In this document: piece after piece, positions 26,701 through 41,700 of the stretch | Layout: each line of letters starts with the position of its first letter | Numbering within the stretch: position 1 is the stretch's first letter | NCBI RefSeq assembly: GCF_048569485.1 | Contig: NC_134360.1 | Coordinates: 184,109,796-184,173,795, forward strand | From: Anomaloglossus baeobatrachus | Lineage: Eukaryota > Chordata > Amphibia > Anura > Aromobatidae | Length of the DNA: 64,000 bases | Direction of reading: 5' to 3' | Notes under the pieces: model-generated | What the model was told of the DNA's origin: nothing | Database searches by the model: none | Seen by the model: the letters and a program-made list of their open reading frames with translations, nothing else | Translations under genes and position numbers: made by a program

Positions 26701-29700
26701 CCTCTCTCCACTGTAGAGTGTAAGCTCTTATGGTCAGTGGGGTCCTCTCTCCACTGTAGAGTGTAAGCCCTTATGGTGAGTGGGGTCCTCTCTCTCCTGT
26801 AGAGTGTAATCTCTTATGGTCAGTGGGGTCCTCTCTCCATTGTAGAGTGTAAGCTCTTATGGTCAGTGGGGTCCTCTCTCCTCTGTACATTGTAAGCTCT
26901 TATAGTCAGTGGGGTCCTCTCTCCTCTGTACAGTGAAAGCTCTTATGGTCAGTGGGGTCCTCTCTCCATTGTAGAGTGTAAGCTCTTATGGTCAGTGGGG
27001 TCCTTTCTCTCTCTTCTATAGAGTGTAGGCTCTTATGGTCATTGGGGTCCTCTCTCTCTATCTCTCCTCTATACTGTATAAGCTATTAGGGTCAATAAAT
27101 CCTCTCTTTATCTTTCACCTGTAGAATGTAAGCTCTTATGATCAACCAATTGTTCACTTAGCTGTAGTGTAACGCCCTGGAAAACAAGGTAGATGTACAC
27201 ATAGGCCCCCGCACAACACCTAGCCCACAAAGGGTTAAATCAGCCTACCTGAAACCCTAGTCACACCCCTCAGGGTAGGACAGGCACACTAGTGGGCGGG
27301 ACCAGGCGGTAAGGGAACGCTCTGCTAGGGGTCTGGAGAACCCGGGGCGGGAAAAACAGTCAGATAAGTCTAGAGTCAAGTTCAGAGTGGAGGAGGCGAG
27401 CTCAGGCAGTCAAGGCCTGAACTGCAAGCTGACAGGTGCCAGGGTCAGAGCCCTGACACCTTGGCTAGGTGGCAGACTGTAGCCAGTGCCAGCAGGAGAC
27501 GGGAAGACGGCTGTCGGAGATCCGAGGTGGATCGGGACAGGGTTGTAGCCCGCCGGTGCCGATCCCGGAGAACTGACCCAGAAACCGTGCACAGAGGGGG
27601 CACTTGGACCCTGAAGCCAGGATCGGCACCAACGGCCTAGCTAATTAGCCAATTGAGGGCAGGATTTTAAGTCCTGTCCCAACCTAAGTCCCAAAAAGTA
27701 GACAACCACCCACAGAGAGGGATAGGGCAACCGCCAGGGCCCGTAGATCCCAAGGGTCAGCGTCAGACGGGCACGGCTCCCAACCAAAGGACCGGTAGTG
27801 GACTCCCCATGTTACACAATGGAAAGTCCATCTTAGAGCAACACGAAGTGCAGAGGAGAAAGGCATTGGCTACTAGCCCGGGTGTGGGACCTGATACACC
27901 CATCTGCGGCAGCCGGCCACCATCACCTTGGTTTACCACAGGACTTGTGTGCTTTATTCGACCATGAGTAACATCCCCGGCCTGACCAGATGCACCGGCC
28001 CCTACAATCACCGTCCTCAGCATAGATACACTGGGCCCCGGGACATCCATCCCTACCCACGGAGAGGTTAACATCCAGCTGCCAGCCCAACGTCCCCAGG
28101 AGCCCCGTAACGGCAGCGGTGGTGCTGCATCTCACCACATACCGTGGGTGACGTCACAGACATTTTACAACCAATCCCGTATAAATACATCCCCTTTTTA
28201 TTCGGAGCGTCCACGCGACCCCCGGGTCTGGAGAACCCTTCGAGCCGTACCGTAGATCCGGATCTGAGCAGCACCGGCTGCTGGCACGGGGGCGACACAG
28301 TAGAGTGTAAAATCCTATGGTTATGGAGGAGTTTTCTCTCCTCTGTAGAGTGTAAGCTTTTATGTTCTCTATCTCTCGCCTGTAAAAGTTAAGCTCTTAT
28401 GGTCAGCAGGGTCCTCTCACTTTCTATCTTGCTTATAGAGTGTAACCTCTTAACTCTTATGGTCAGTGGGGTCCTCTCCTGTAGAGTGTAAGCTCTTATG
28501 GTCAGTTGGGTTCTTCCTCTCCTATTTTTTTCTAGCAATTTCAAAAGATCTGCTCATCTATACTGGGTATTATTAATGAAAAAAGACAATGATTTTTTAT
28601 ACAAACACATAATTGCAATACATTTGTGTCACAGTGGTATCATGCATGCATTCGCCACTCTGCCCCTTCCCATTTCAGGCAGCTGCACTGAATCCCTATG
28701 CAGCTTTCCCAACTCTCCTGCATATTGCATTCTCTACTGTCCCCACCTGGCTATAGGAAGGTATAGCTAGTTCCTGCAGAAACATAACACTGCTGTCTCC
28801 TGTCTTCAGCCTATCCCTAGATATAGGATTTACCAGGCAGCTCCTCCCACCAGTCTTCACTTGAACATACAGTGATATGAAAAAGTTTGGGCACCCCTAT
28901 TAATGTTAACCTTTTTTCTTTATAACAATTTGGGTTTTTACAACAGCTATTTCAGTTTCATATATCTAATAACTGATGGACTCAGTAATATTTCTGGATT
29001 GAAATTAGGTTTATTATACTAACAGAAAATGTGCAATCCGCATTTAAACAAAATTTGACCGGTGCAAAAGTATGGGCACCCTTATCAATTTTTTGATTTG
29101 AACATTCCTAACTATTTTTTACTGACTTACTAAAGCACTAACTTGGTTTTGTAACCTCATTGAGCTTTGAACTTCATAGGCAGGTGTATCCAATCATGAG
29201 AAAAGGTATTTAAGGTGGCCAGTTGCAAGCTGTTCTCCTATTTGAATCTCCTATGAAGAGTGGCATCATGGGCTCCTCAAAAAAACTCTCAAATGATCTG
29301 AAAACAAAGATTATTCAACATAGTTGTTCAGGGGAAGGATACAAAAAGTTGTCTCAGAGATTTAAACTGTCAGTTTCCACTGTGAGGAACATAGTAAGGA
29401 AATGGAAGAACACAGGTACAGTTCTTGTTAAGCCCAGAAGTGGCAGGCCAACAAAAATATCAGAAAGGCAGAGAAGAAGAATGGTGTGAACAGTCAAGGA
29501 CAATCCACAGACCACCTCCAAAGACCTGCAGCATCATCTTGCTGCAGATGGTGTCAATGCACATCGGTCAACAATACAGAACACGTTGCACAAGGAGAAG
29601 CTGTATGGGAGAGTGATGCGAAAGAAGCCGTTTCTGCAAGCACGCCACAAACAGAGTCGCCTGAGGTATGCAAAAGCACATTTGTACAAGCCAGTTACAT

Positions 29701-32700
29701 TTTGGAAGAAGGTCCTGTGGACTGATGAAACAAAGATTGAGTTGTTTGGTCATACAAAAAGGCGTTATGCATGGAGGCAAAAAACCACGGCATTCCAAGA
29801 AAAGCACTTGCTACCCACAGTAAAATTTGGTGGAGGTTCCATCATGCTTTGGGGCTGTGTGGCCAATGCCGGCACCGGGAATCTTGTTAAAGTTGAGGAT
29901 CGCATGGATTCAACTCAGTATCAGCAGATTCTTGACAATAAAGTGCAAGAATCAGTAACGAAGTTGAAGTTACGCAGGGGATGGATAATTCAGCAAGACA
30001 ATGATCCAAAACACCGCTCCAAATCTACTCAGGCATTCATGCAGAGGAACAATTACAATGTTCTGGAATGGCCATCCCAGTCCCCAGACCTGAATATCAT
30101 TGAAAATCTGTGGGATGATTTGAAGCGTGCTGTCCATGCTCGGCGACTATCAAACTTAACTGAACTGGAATTGTTTTGTAAACAGGAATGGTCAAATATA
30201 CCTTCATCCAGGATCCAGGAACTCATTAAAAGCTACAGGAAGCAACTAGAGGCTGTTAATTTTGCAAAAGGAGGATCTACAAAATATTAATGTCACTTTT
30301 TTGTTGAGGTGCCCATACTTTTGCACCGGTCAAATTTTGTTTAACCCCTTCACGACCATGGACCGATATATCCGTCATGGAGCGTGTACCGTTAAGCCCC
30401 GCCCCCTGCCGCGGGCAGGCGGCGGTCGGCACACATATCAACTGTTTTCAACAGCTGACATGTGTGCCTGCATGCTGCGAGTGGAATCGCTTCCACTCGC
30501 AACATTTAACCCCTTAAATCTCGCTGCCAAAGTCTGGCAGCGAGATCTATATGCGCGATGATTTTTACTTACCGCCGCCCCCACCGGAAGTCACGTGCGT
30601 GATCACGTGACTTTCGGTGGTTGCCATCGTAGAACAGGGTCATGTGATGACGCCTGCAGCTATGAAGTTTCACTTTCGTTTTCCCTCGGCCGGGAGCAGA
30701 GAGAAACAGGAAGTGACTGAATCTGCTGTTTACAGCTGTATAGCTGTGATCAGCAGATAGATAAGAACGATCGGATTGCTGATCGCTATAGCCCCCTAGG
30801 GGGACTAGTAAAATAAAAAAAAAAAAAGTTTAAAAAAAAAACCAAAAAACCTAAAAGTTCAAATCACCCCCCTTTCCCCCCCATTTAAAATTAAAGGGTT
30901 CAAAAATAATAAAATATACACATATTTGGTATTGCCGCGTTCAGAAATCTATCAAAATATAAAATCAATTAATCTAATTGGTAAACGGCGTAGTGGCAAA
31001 AAAAATTCCAAACGCCCATATTACGTTTTTTGGTCGCCGCAAGTTTTACGCAAAATGCAATAACAGGCGATCAAAACGTAGCATCTGCGCAAAAATGGTA
31101 CGATTAGAAATGTCAGCTCGACGCAAAAAATAAGCCGTAACTGAGCCATAGATCCCAAAAAATGAGAACTCTACGGTTTTCGGAAAATGGCGCAAAACGT
31201 GCACCACTTTTATTGGACAAGCTTGTGAATTTTTTTAACCTCTTAGATACAAGTAAACCTATACATGTTTGGTGTCTACAAACTCGCACTGACCTCAGGC
31301 ATCATACCCACACATCAGTTTTACCATATAGTGAACACCGTGAATAAAACATCCCAAAATGGATGAATGGATGGAGGGATGGATGAATAGATGGAGGGAT
31401 GGATGGAGGGATAGAGGGATGGATGGAGGGATGGATGGAGGGATAGAGGGATGGAGGGAGGGATGGAGGGTGGGATGAAGGGAGGGATGAATGGATGGAG
31501 GGATGGATGGAGGGATGGATGCAAGGATGGATTGATGGAAGGAGGGATAGAGGGATGGATGGGGGGATGGAGGGATGGAGGGAGGGATGAATGGATGAAG
31601 GGATGGATGGGAGGGCAAACACCGGCACTACCGCACACACGCAGGCACTACAACCCCAATCATCACCGCACATGCAGGCATTACCTCAGTGACGTCCTCG
31701 CTGACAGCGCGGCTCATGTCAGTTCCTGCATTGATCTGACACGGAGCGCTCGTGTTCTACGGTGCTCCCTGTCAGCTTCATGTAGCAGAGCTGATAGCGT
31801 CGCGGGACCTCGTGGATTACGCCGGACCTGGAGGGGTATTTGGGGATTTTAATAAAATGGTGAAAGAGGGTGTTTTTTTGTCTTTTATTCCAAATAAAGG
31901 ATTTTTCGTTGTGTGCATTTATTTACTTTCACTTACACATTAATCATGGAAGGTATCTCGGGGAGACGCCTGTCATGATTAACCCTTTATTACCCCGATT
32001 GCCACTGCACCAGGGCAATTCGAGATGAGTCGGGTAGAGTCCCGGGACTGTCACATATAATGGAAGCGGCAATTCCGGGCAGCTGCTGGCTGATATTGTT
32101 AGGGTGGTGGGCTCCCCATAACGTGGCACTCCCCATCCTGACAATACCAGCCTCCAGCCGTGTGGCTTTATCCTGGCTGGTATCAAATACGGGGGGAACC
32201 GCATTTTTTTTTTATTATTAATATTTATTTTACTGCACGATATAGACCTGCCCGCCCGCGGCAGTGATTAGTTGCAGTGAGACAGCTGTCACTCATCGTG
32301 GGGGCATGTCTGACTACAACTAATCATGGGCGCCGGTGTGCGGGGAAAGCACGGAATAACTGATTGAATAATGAAGCGGCAGCCATTTTCAAAAGAGGAA
32401 AAGATGCCGCAGATTTGTGACAGCCGTGCAGCCTCGCGCCCGTGATCGGTGAGTAGGAAAGAGAGAGGGATTGTGCTGGGGATGCAGGACACATGCAGAC
32501 AGCAATGTGTGCACATAGCCTTACTGTGAAAAGCCACGCTTTTGGTGATCGAACCGTTATCGAACGGTAACTCGAACTGCCAAACTTGAAGCAAATCGTT
32601 CGAGTTCGTCGAACGACTCGAGCACCGCCCAAAATCACTCGAATTTGAAATTGGCGAATGGTTCGAATCGAACATCGCTCAACTCTACTCCTGACCTCGT

Positions 32701-35700
32701 CTATATATATATTGAACCTGCACTGCCTGTCCTGATCCCGAATCCCTGACCATGCCTTTGCCTTCACCCACCTGTACCTTGTAACCGAGCCTCTGACCCT
32801 CCTGTCAGCTGACGGAAATCCAGGACTGCACTGGTGTGGTACCTGGTGACTACCGGTGGCCAAGCCTATCCTGATCAACAGAGGCTCCAGTGAATACCCA
32901 GTAGTCATTTAGTCATGGCCCTCCAGGGTAAGTCCAGCCTGTTTCACAATATGTCAACACCCACCAGTGTTACAACTTGTATGCAATTCCCTAACTCATG
33001 AACCACAACTATAACAATGTTGAACCTTTTATATTAACAAATGTTGTTGTTTACAGGTATCTGAATTTTGTGATGCTCAGAATCACAACACAGAAGCTCC
33101 AAATTTACAAAACAGAATGTGCAACTATCGCAGTACATGGGAAGTCATCATGAACTCAGCTGATATACAGACTACTCCAGAAGCATCTAATACTAATATT
33201 CCTGAACCCACCATCACTCTTCATCGGGTATCAGACCGGGTGGTCACCTTAGTGTCTGATGTGTCAGGCAGTATGAGCGCAGTAAGTGTTTAGATCATCC
33301 ATGTTTTCTTACATTTATTTCCATTTTAGATATGAACATTCCTGCTCTTCTCTCTTTGCAATGCTAAGGGTATGTGCACACATTTGGTATTTCCAGCAGA
33401 GATTTCAGCACCAAAACTGCCCCACCAAAACAGTGTAGTTTACAGTACCAGCAAAATGAATGAGATTTCTGAAATCTAAAGCACAAGCTGCTTATATTTT
33501 CCTTGCAGATTTGAAGCCTTTTGCAACTGCTGTATATACATTACATAGGAGACAAACTGCTATATATACATTACATAGGTGATACTGCAACTCATTTGTG
33601 TACATTTTGAGTGGGATACAGCCAATCGCAGAATCACCTACATATTGTATATACAGCATTCACAGTATCATCTATGTAATGTACAGTATATACAGCAGAC
33701 ACAATATCACCTACATAATGTATATACAGCAGCCACAGTATCAACTTTATAATGTATATAGACAACTGTATATATGCTATGTAGGTGATACTGTGACTGC
33801 TGTATATACATTACATAGATGATAATGCCAGCCTGTTGCAGTATGACCTACATAATATATATAGACTGATGTAATGTGCATTATATATGTGATACTGCGA
33901 CTGCTGTATGTACTTTACATAAATGATACTGCCAGCAGTCACAGTATCAGCTATACAGTGTGTCCACCCATATCCTGTCCACCGCCATTAACTTGAGAAT
34001 AGTGGCAGCTATAGGCATAGAAGTGGTGTCTAGGTATAGTAAAGAAGCCATGCACTACACAATGAAACCACCTATAGCGCCACCTGGTGGAAAACAACGG
34101 AGTTAGCATTTTTATTTCAAAAACGGAACGAGATAGAGAAAAAAAGTGAATTACAAAGTTGTAGGGCATCATCAATTCAATACAAATCGACACCTTGCAT
34201 ACAAAAATGCTATGATTAGAACGTGTAAAACTCACAAGGCTGCGGACGTGAAGTAATACCTCATGGAGACCTTCCTACAAGTCATTGGGTATGGTGGCTG
34301 CGTGGAGTGGCCTCCACGCTCACCTGACCTGACCCCATTGGACTTCTTTCTGTGAGGTCACATTAAACAGCAGGTGTATGCGACTCCTCCACCAACATTG
34401 CAGGACCTATGACGACGTATAACAGATGCTTGTGCAAACATGTCACCTACCATATTGCACAACGTGCAGCAAGATACAGTATGCTGTCCAGAGTCCAGAT
34501 GTGCATTGCAGCTGACGGTGGCCACTTTGAGCATCAAAGTTAAATGAGCGCCATATGCGTGACCAGCATTCAATGTTTTGGGGGGGTCATGGGTTTCATA
34601 TCATAGCATTTCTGTATGCAAGGTGTCGATTCTTATTGAATTGATGATGCCCTGCAACTTTGTAATTCACTTTTTTCTCTATCTCGTTCCATTTTCAAGA
34701 TAAAAATGCTAACTCCGTTGTTTTCCACCAGGTGGCGCTATAGCTGATTTCATTGTGTAGCGCATGACTACTTTACTTTACCTAGACACCACTTCTGTGC
34801 CTATAGCTGCTGCCATTCTCAAGTTAATGGTGGTGGACAGGATATGGGTGGACATACTGTATAATGTACATGCAGAAGTCTATATACATTATATAGGTGA
34901 TACAGCGACTGCTGTATATATATTACATAGGTGATTCTGTGGCTGCTGGCTGTATCATATATGTAAAGTACGTACAACAGTCGCTGTATCACCTACTTAA
35001 CGTACATACAGCAGTCACAGTATCACCTATAAATTGTATATAGACTGCTGTATGTACATTATATAGTTGAGTACTGTGACTGGTGGCAGTATCATATACA
35101 GTATGTAATGTGTATACAGCAGTTGCAGTATCACTTATAAATTGTATATCGACTGCTGTATGTAGCTAATACTGTGACTGCTGGCAGCATCACCTATGTA
35201 ATGTACATACAGCAGACTATATGCAGTACATCATATAGGTGATCTTGTGACTGCTGTATGTACATAAAAAAAGTTTCTGTATTGAAAATAACCCAGATCT
35301 CTGAGATAGGGGGAGGATGGAGAGCTGCAGAGAGTTCAGAGTAGGATGATGGGCATCGGGAGTAGGGCACGCAGAGGACTGGAATCCCCGAGACTGGTGA
35401 GGAGAGGGTGAACTCTGCCAACAAAAAGACATTATGACAGTAGCATCTGATGATCTGGCACAGCGGGTATTTACCCTCTGGGTTTTAAAGTAAATGTGCA
35501 TAATGGGCCACCGCGGCCTCTGTCTCTGTGTGTGCGCGCACAGGATTCTGCGCCGGAATCTTAAAGGGCCGGCGGCCCACTTTACCGTTCAATGCCGCCG
35601 GCCCTTGAAGTGTGTGTGTTGTGTGCACGCTAACTCTAACACGGGCCACTGTGGCACACAGACAAAGACAAGTGCTGCCGCAGTGCACACAGGGCTCTTT

Positions 35701-38700
35701 GTGTTTTTTTTTTTCTTTTTTAAACCGTCTTTCTTGAAAGAAAAAACAAGGTACACAGACATATCCAAGATAAAATAAAAGGAAACAAAAGGAAATACAC
35801 TTTGTCAGTAGTACAAAAAAAGAAAAAAGGGAGATAAGACGGCATATTTTAAGTATGAACCAACAAATAGGGAGAACTTCCCAGAACCCCTCTACTCCTC
35901 CCTATGGCACGCATAGAAAAGTCTTCTGACAAAACATTACACAAGCCTAACTGGAACTCTGCCTCATGTACCAGTCAGTAAATTGGAAACAGTCATTCAC
36001 CGCTTGGTGTGTGTGAAGTGACCTCGGGTAAGGCCGTGACAGAGTTTCCATGATCTGCGCCAACAAAATCCCCACGCTCGGATTTTATGTCGGGGGACAT
36101 TTCTTTACTGGTAAACATCTCAATGACACACGCTGCTGGCTTAACATCACACATAACCAGGGTTTACTATCCAGGTCTTTAACTTCAGACGCGCGGCGCA
36201 GAACACAAAAAAACAGCAATGATAAACAAGAATTCTGTCCCTGACTTGCCCTATAGGTTATATTACCAGTCCAAAACACAAGGAGGGAGGGCTCCCACGT
36301 AGCAGGCCTCGACTCCGGGTAAATGGCGACGACTCCAAGGGAGAGAAGTGGGAAGATCTTCAGCCTTCACAACAGTGGACTAGCTTACAGTCTCTTGGTA
36401 CGGAGGAAGGAGACGGTCCGGAGGTCCCTTGTGTCCAGTATCCCATCTGCAGCAGTTCTGGGAATCCCTCACGCTTCAGCGATGAGGGCAGTCCGAGGCA
36501 GGTCTGCTCAGGTCCAGCTCCGGTAGCTCAGTGTCCTTTTCCCACACTTTTACTTCCTGTACAACAAGTGCCTGAGGGAGGGGATCAGATTTTACAGCGT
36601 CCACCTCTCGAGCAGTTTCAGCACTTGTCCACAAGGTGGCAGCACCATCCTGTGTAATGTCAGTCTCCATGTCCATTTTAATCACAAAACAGTCAGAGCT
36701 GCTCGCCTCGTTACATGTAGACAGTGTTTTGGCATTAATAAAAGAAGACCATGTAAGAAAGAAACGTGTGGTGAGTTTTTCTTTGTTAAGTAAGGACTCT
36801 ATCCAGTCCATTTTATAGAGGTAGGCCACCTTCGTACTAATTAGACTAACAGTAGGGACTGCGTTCTGCACCTAGAGGTGTAAGATACTTTTACGGGTGG
36901 CCGCCGCCCAGCTGAAATAAAGTGCGGCGCTGATGGACAGCTGGTCTTGTGGAAGAATATTGAAGATAGCCAATTCAGGGGAGAGGGAATAGAAACATCA
37001 GTAGGTATTAGGTGTTGTGGGAGTGCACGCCAGACCTCAACCTCGGGCAATCCCACAGACAGTGGAAAATATCAGCTGGGGAATGCATGCATTTAGGGCA
37101 AGTGTAGTTACCAGAGGGGGACATCCTAGATTTAACTGCCGGGGAAATATATACTCTATGAAAGATAATGAGCACCATAGTTTTGCAACTATCGTATGGT
37201 AACATGGACATAATACGTAGCGTGGCCTGCAAGAGGTCCTTTACTGGACAATTATTTAACTGAGAGACCCATTTCCCTGGGCCTGGCGAAGAGTCCGACC
37301 ATTGGATAGAAGGCTTGAGAAGCTTATATATGAGACTCAGAGAGTAAAGGGCGCTTTACACACAGCGACATCGCTAGCGAAAGTGTGATGCCCTGGACCC
37401 CAGGGGTCACAGTTAACAGCATCCACCACCCAACACAACCCCCCCCATCCCTTGTGAGGATACACCCGTCACCCGAAAGGGAGACCTGATGCCTCCCTCA
37501 GGGCAAGAAGGGCACACCAGGTGGGTGGAGTTAGGTGGAAAGACACGCCCACCGAGGAGACTACTGTCCTGAGGCAGGAAATACAAACAGAACAGAGTGT
37601 AGAGTGAGAGTGACAGGAGGTGTGAGGAGCAGAGCTGTCAGGGACCCGCGTTGGAGCCTGGGATCCCCGTAACGTCAGGCAGGCAGACGGTGGTGTCCGC
37701 CTGCAGGAGTACCGGTATAGCAACCGGCGGAACCGTAGGGACCGGGCCAGGGTTGGAGCCCGCCGGCCCTGAGCCGGGGAGTCAACCGTTTATTGGAGCA
37801 CCAGAAACCGGGTACTCAGACCTCGTCCTAGCTTAGAAGCCATTGAGTGTAGGCAAATTAACTGACTGCCGTCTGGACCTCACGGGTTCATCGTCACCCA
37901 TAATCCCGAAAGAAGGCAACAGCCCACCGATACCGGGTGAGAGCCACCGCCAATGGCCAAACATCCGACGGGCCAGTGCCTGCGGGCAACCAAGGGCTCT
38001 TCCGGCAGCTAAATGCCGGGGAGCGGGCTACCACTGCCCAGGCAGAGGAGCTGAAAACCACAACAAGAGGTGCAAGGGAAAGGGGCCACCATCAGCCTCA
38101 CAAGGGACACAAGCAGCCGGCTGCGGGACCCGACCATACTCGAACTTTGGTTTACCAGTGACTCTGAGTGTGAATTAATAGTGAGTACACCAGTGCCATT
38201 CGGGCACAACACCACACCACAGTACGGCACCTTGCACCCCGACAACCCCGGGACACACCGCCCCTACCCACGGAGGGGCTAACATCAACATCCAGGCTGC
38301 GCCTTCAACACCGATCCCAGGAGCCCCCTTCACTCCAGCCGCAGCGGTGGTGCATGCCGTCACCATGACCCGTGGGTGGCGTCACGACCCGTCTAACGAC
38401 AACGCGGCCCCCCGGCTGTGGACCTCGTCCCACACCACCACCCCATTACCTCCCCTTAACAGAGCGACGTGGCCCCCGGTCCGGAGGTGCTCGAGCCACC
38501 GACATCCCAAGCCCGGACCTTGAGCGGCTCAGCTTGGCCAGGGAGCAGTCGAGCCCCTCTCAGGGCGGTACAAAAGCACCTGCCTCCATCATTTGTGTAT
38601 CACGGGCAAATCACTGCCCATGGCACACAATATCGCTAGTACCCGTCACACATACTTACCTTCCTAGCGACGCCGCTGTGGGCGACAAACAGCCTTTTTT

Positions 38701-41700
38701 CTAAGGGGGTGGTTTGTGCGGCGTCATTGCGACGTCACACGGCAGACGTCCAATAGAAGCGGAGGGGCGGAGAGCAGCCGCATGAAAGTTACGCCCCCAC
38801 CTCATTGATGGAGGACGGTGTTGTTAGTCGTTCCTGGGGTGTCACACGTAGCGATGTGTGCTGCCTCAGGAATGATGAACAACCTGCATCCAGCAGCAGC
38901 AACGATATTTGCGAAATGAACGCCATGTCAATAATCAACGATTTGGTGAGTATTTTGCATCGTTAGCGGTTGCTCGTACGTATCACACGCAATGACGTTG
39001 CTAACGAGGCCGGATGTGCTTCAGGAATTCCGTGACCCGAACGACATCTCGTTAGCGATGTCGTTGCGTGTAACGGAGCCTTAAGTCCCCATATGGGCTT
39101 TAATGGAGACTAAATTTAGGGCTCTTTGTGTTTGATGCTGGCTATTACTATTTGCTGGAGCTCTCAGCATTGATCGGATAACATCTTGCTCACTACAGGT
39201 TTGCTCACTATACTTATTTAGACCTAACTTCAGTTTAACTTTAGTTAAATCTTTCCAATAATTCATGCATTTACAGAGTGAACGAGATTTAAGACTTGTC
39301 CAGGCTGCAGAAGTATTTATCATGCAGATAGTAGAAGACGGCTCATTCGTTGGACTTGTGGAGTTTCACAGTGCTGCTTCTATTATTTCACCCCTAGTAC
39401 AAATAATCAATGATGCTAACCGCGAACATCTAAAACGTCTTCTGAAAAGGAAAGCTAGTGGAGGAACAAACATATGTGATGGCATTCGGAAAGGTTTTGA
39501 GGTAACTAACACATTTTTATACTTATTTTATATTGCTGACAAAAAAACATAGTAGTGATATATAAAAAGAATCACTAAGAATATTGAAATTACCATATTT
39601 TTCGTTTTATAAGACGCACTGGATTATAAGACGCACCCCAAATTTAGACATAAAAAAAGGTAAAAAAAAATAAAAATGGGGTCCGTCTTATAATCCGGTG
39701 TTGTCTTACTGGAGGGGGGCAGCAGTGGTGGTGAAGCGGGATCACAGGAGGCAGAGGTTGTGTTGGAAGCCACAGCGGGTCCGTGGTGTCAGCCACGGCG
39801 GGTCAGTAGCATCTGCCGTGACGGATCCGTGGTGGCAGTGGCGGTCAGTGGCGGCAGGTGTCCGTGGCAGCAAGCACGGTGGCGTCCGTGGCGGCAGCCG
39901 CGGTGGGTCCGTGGCGGCAGCAGTGGCGGCAACAGTGGTGGCGGGTGAGTGGTGGTGCAGTGAGTGTCTCAGTGTGTCCGCTGTTCCGGTTCAAATGATG
40001 GCGCCTGGAGCGGCGCATGCGCAGATGGAGCTCTCATCCAAGGGCTCCATATGCACACGCGCTGACTCCCGGAGCGGCGCCTGCGCAGATGGAGCTCTCA
40101 TCCAAGAGCTCCATCTGCGCACGCGCTGACTCCCGAAGTCATCATTTGAAACTGGGACCGCAGACACACTGGGACACCTGCCGCAAAGTCACCCACACGA
40201 AGAACGCATGCACAGAGTGACAGCGAGCAGGCCTTCCGCTGCCCGCACACACGCACAGAGAGGCAGCCGGCACCCACAGGCACCCAGCTGCCCGCACGCA
40301 GCCACAGGTACCCTACTGCCCGCACGCAGCCACAGGCACCCGGCCGCCCGAACGCACCCGGTCGCCGCACAGATTGCCCACCAGTAGGCTATATTCGGAT
40401 TTTAAGACGCACTCCTCATTTTCCTCACACATTTTTGGGAGAAAAAGTGCGTCTTATAATCCGAAAAATATGGTTTTTTAAATTTAAAGGAGTTGTCTGA
40501 TTTCGGAAAACCCTTGTCCCTCGCCTGCAGTTTGTTCCTCGGCTTTACTCGCTCTCCCTGGGTCCAGCACTGAGTCTCTGCCGCTGCTTCTGTATATTAT
40601 TGCCTGCAGCGCTGATGTGATCAACAGTGTTAGAGCCAATCATTGAGCTCAGCACCTAAGCATTGTGTGCGGTGCGGAAAGAGCAACTGAGCTCAGTGAT
40701 TGGCTGCAGCTTTGTCAATGTGAAACCAGTGATACAGACAACAACAGTCACTGAAAAAAGCAACGGAGACTCAGCACAAGACCCGGGGAGGGTGAGTAAA
40801 TAGTTTCTAAGAACAAGCTGCAGCTGCGGTACCGGGGTTTTCCATACACTCATATAAATAGATTTTAAACATTTTGGTTTTCCAATTTATTCATAAAATA
40901 CTTTTTATCATTAAAAATGTACATGATGAAAAAAATGACTAGTAAAATGAAAAAATCAGATTGCCAGTTCCCATGTTGAGCCAAAAGGAAAAAATGCACA
41001 TCTGTAGTGTGGTGGCTTTAGCATCTGGAGTCCTGAGTTCAAAGGACAACATCTGGAAGGAGTTTATATGTTTTTCCCGTCCTTGCGTCAGTCTTCCTCC
41101 AAGTACTCCAGCTTCCTCCCCCACTTCAAAACAATACTAATATTGAATTTAGATTTGTGGGGAAAAAAATTGGCAAACTGTATCATGTGAGTGCCATGAC
41201 AGTTGGAAGAATATGAAATGAAGTCCTTCTATCCATTCAAAAGTCAAGCGGTGAAATCCAAACAAAGTATTATAGTCAACAAGTCAGCTCATCACAAGGT
41301 CTATTAGTGGTAAACACAGCAGTGGAGGCGGCTCGTATGCTTCATAATAGTGAGACCACAGATGTCCACACAAGCTGCGAGCAATGCACATTACACAAGT
41401 CTGGAATGGAGGCCTGAAAAAGGGTGAAGAAGCCTCGACTTTAATATTGTCATACAAATTGTCTGCTCGAGTTTGCAAAAAAAGCACAAAAAGAGGACAG
41501 GAAAAGATTGGAAATGGATGATTTGGAGCAATAAGATAAAAGTCAATAGACTATGCTATGTTAGGTGCAAATTTGTCTTGAAGAAACAAGGGAAAAATGG
41601 GCTAATATATCAAAAAAATTGATGAACTGACAAGTTTGGTGGAGGAAGCTTGATAATATGTGATTGTTTCACATTCAAAAGAAGTTGGATATTTGACCAG

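Larger units (their letters stand above)
35703..39117 (-). mobile_element. 5'-truncated LINE (L1/Tx1-like), with nested MITE
   Basis: Flanked by the 16-bp direct repeat AGGGCTCTTTGTGTTT at 35691-35706 and 39118-39133. The minus strand ends in a poly-A tail (poly-T at 35704-35714). Decayed ORF2 C-terminus on the minus strand includes [16 protein letters not shown] and [20 protein letters not shown] (37230-37030), then [12 protein letters not shown] (near 36810). The body is 35703-37344 and 39085-39117; 37348-39081 is a nested MITE. Confidence 0.75.

Noticed and set aside
26354-27163. CRISPR-like regular repeats
   Set aside because: Units are contiguous tandem repeats without unique spacers, in a vertebrate intron.
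31295-31852. Pro/Ser- and Gly-rich open frames
   Set aside because: GATG/GGAG simple repeat translated in several frames.
39698-40129. 143-residue Gly/Val/Arg-rich open frame
   Set aside because: Sits inside a MITE with GTGGCGGCAG repeats; no homology recognised.
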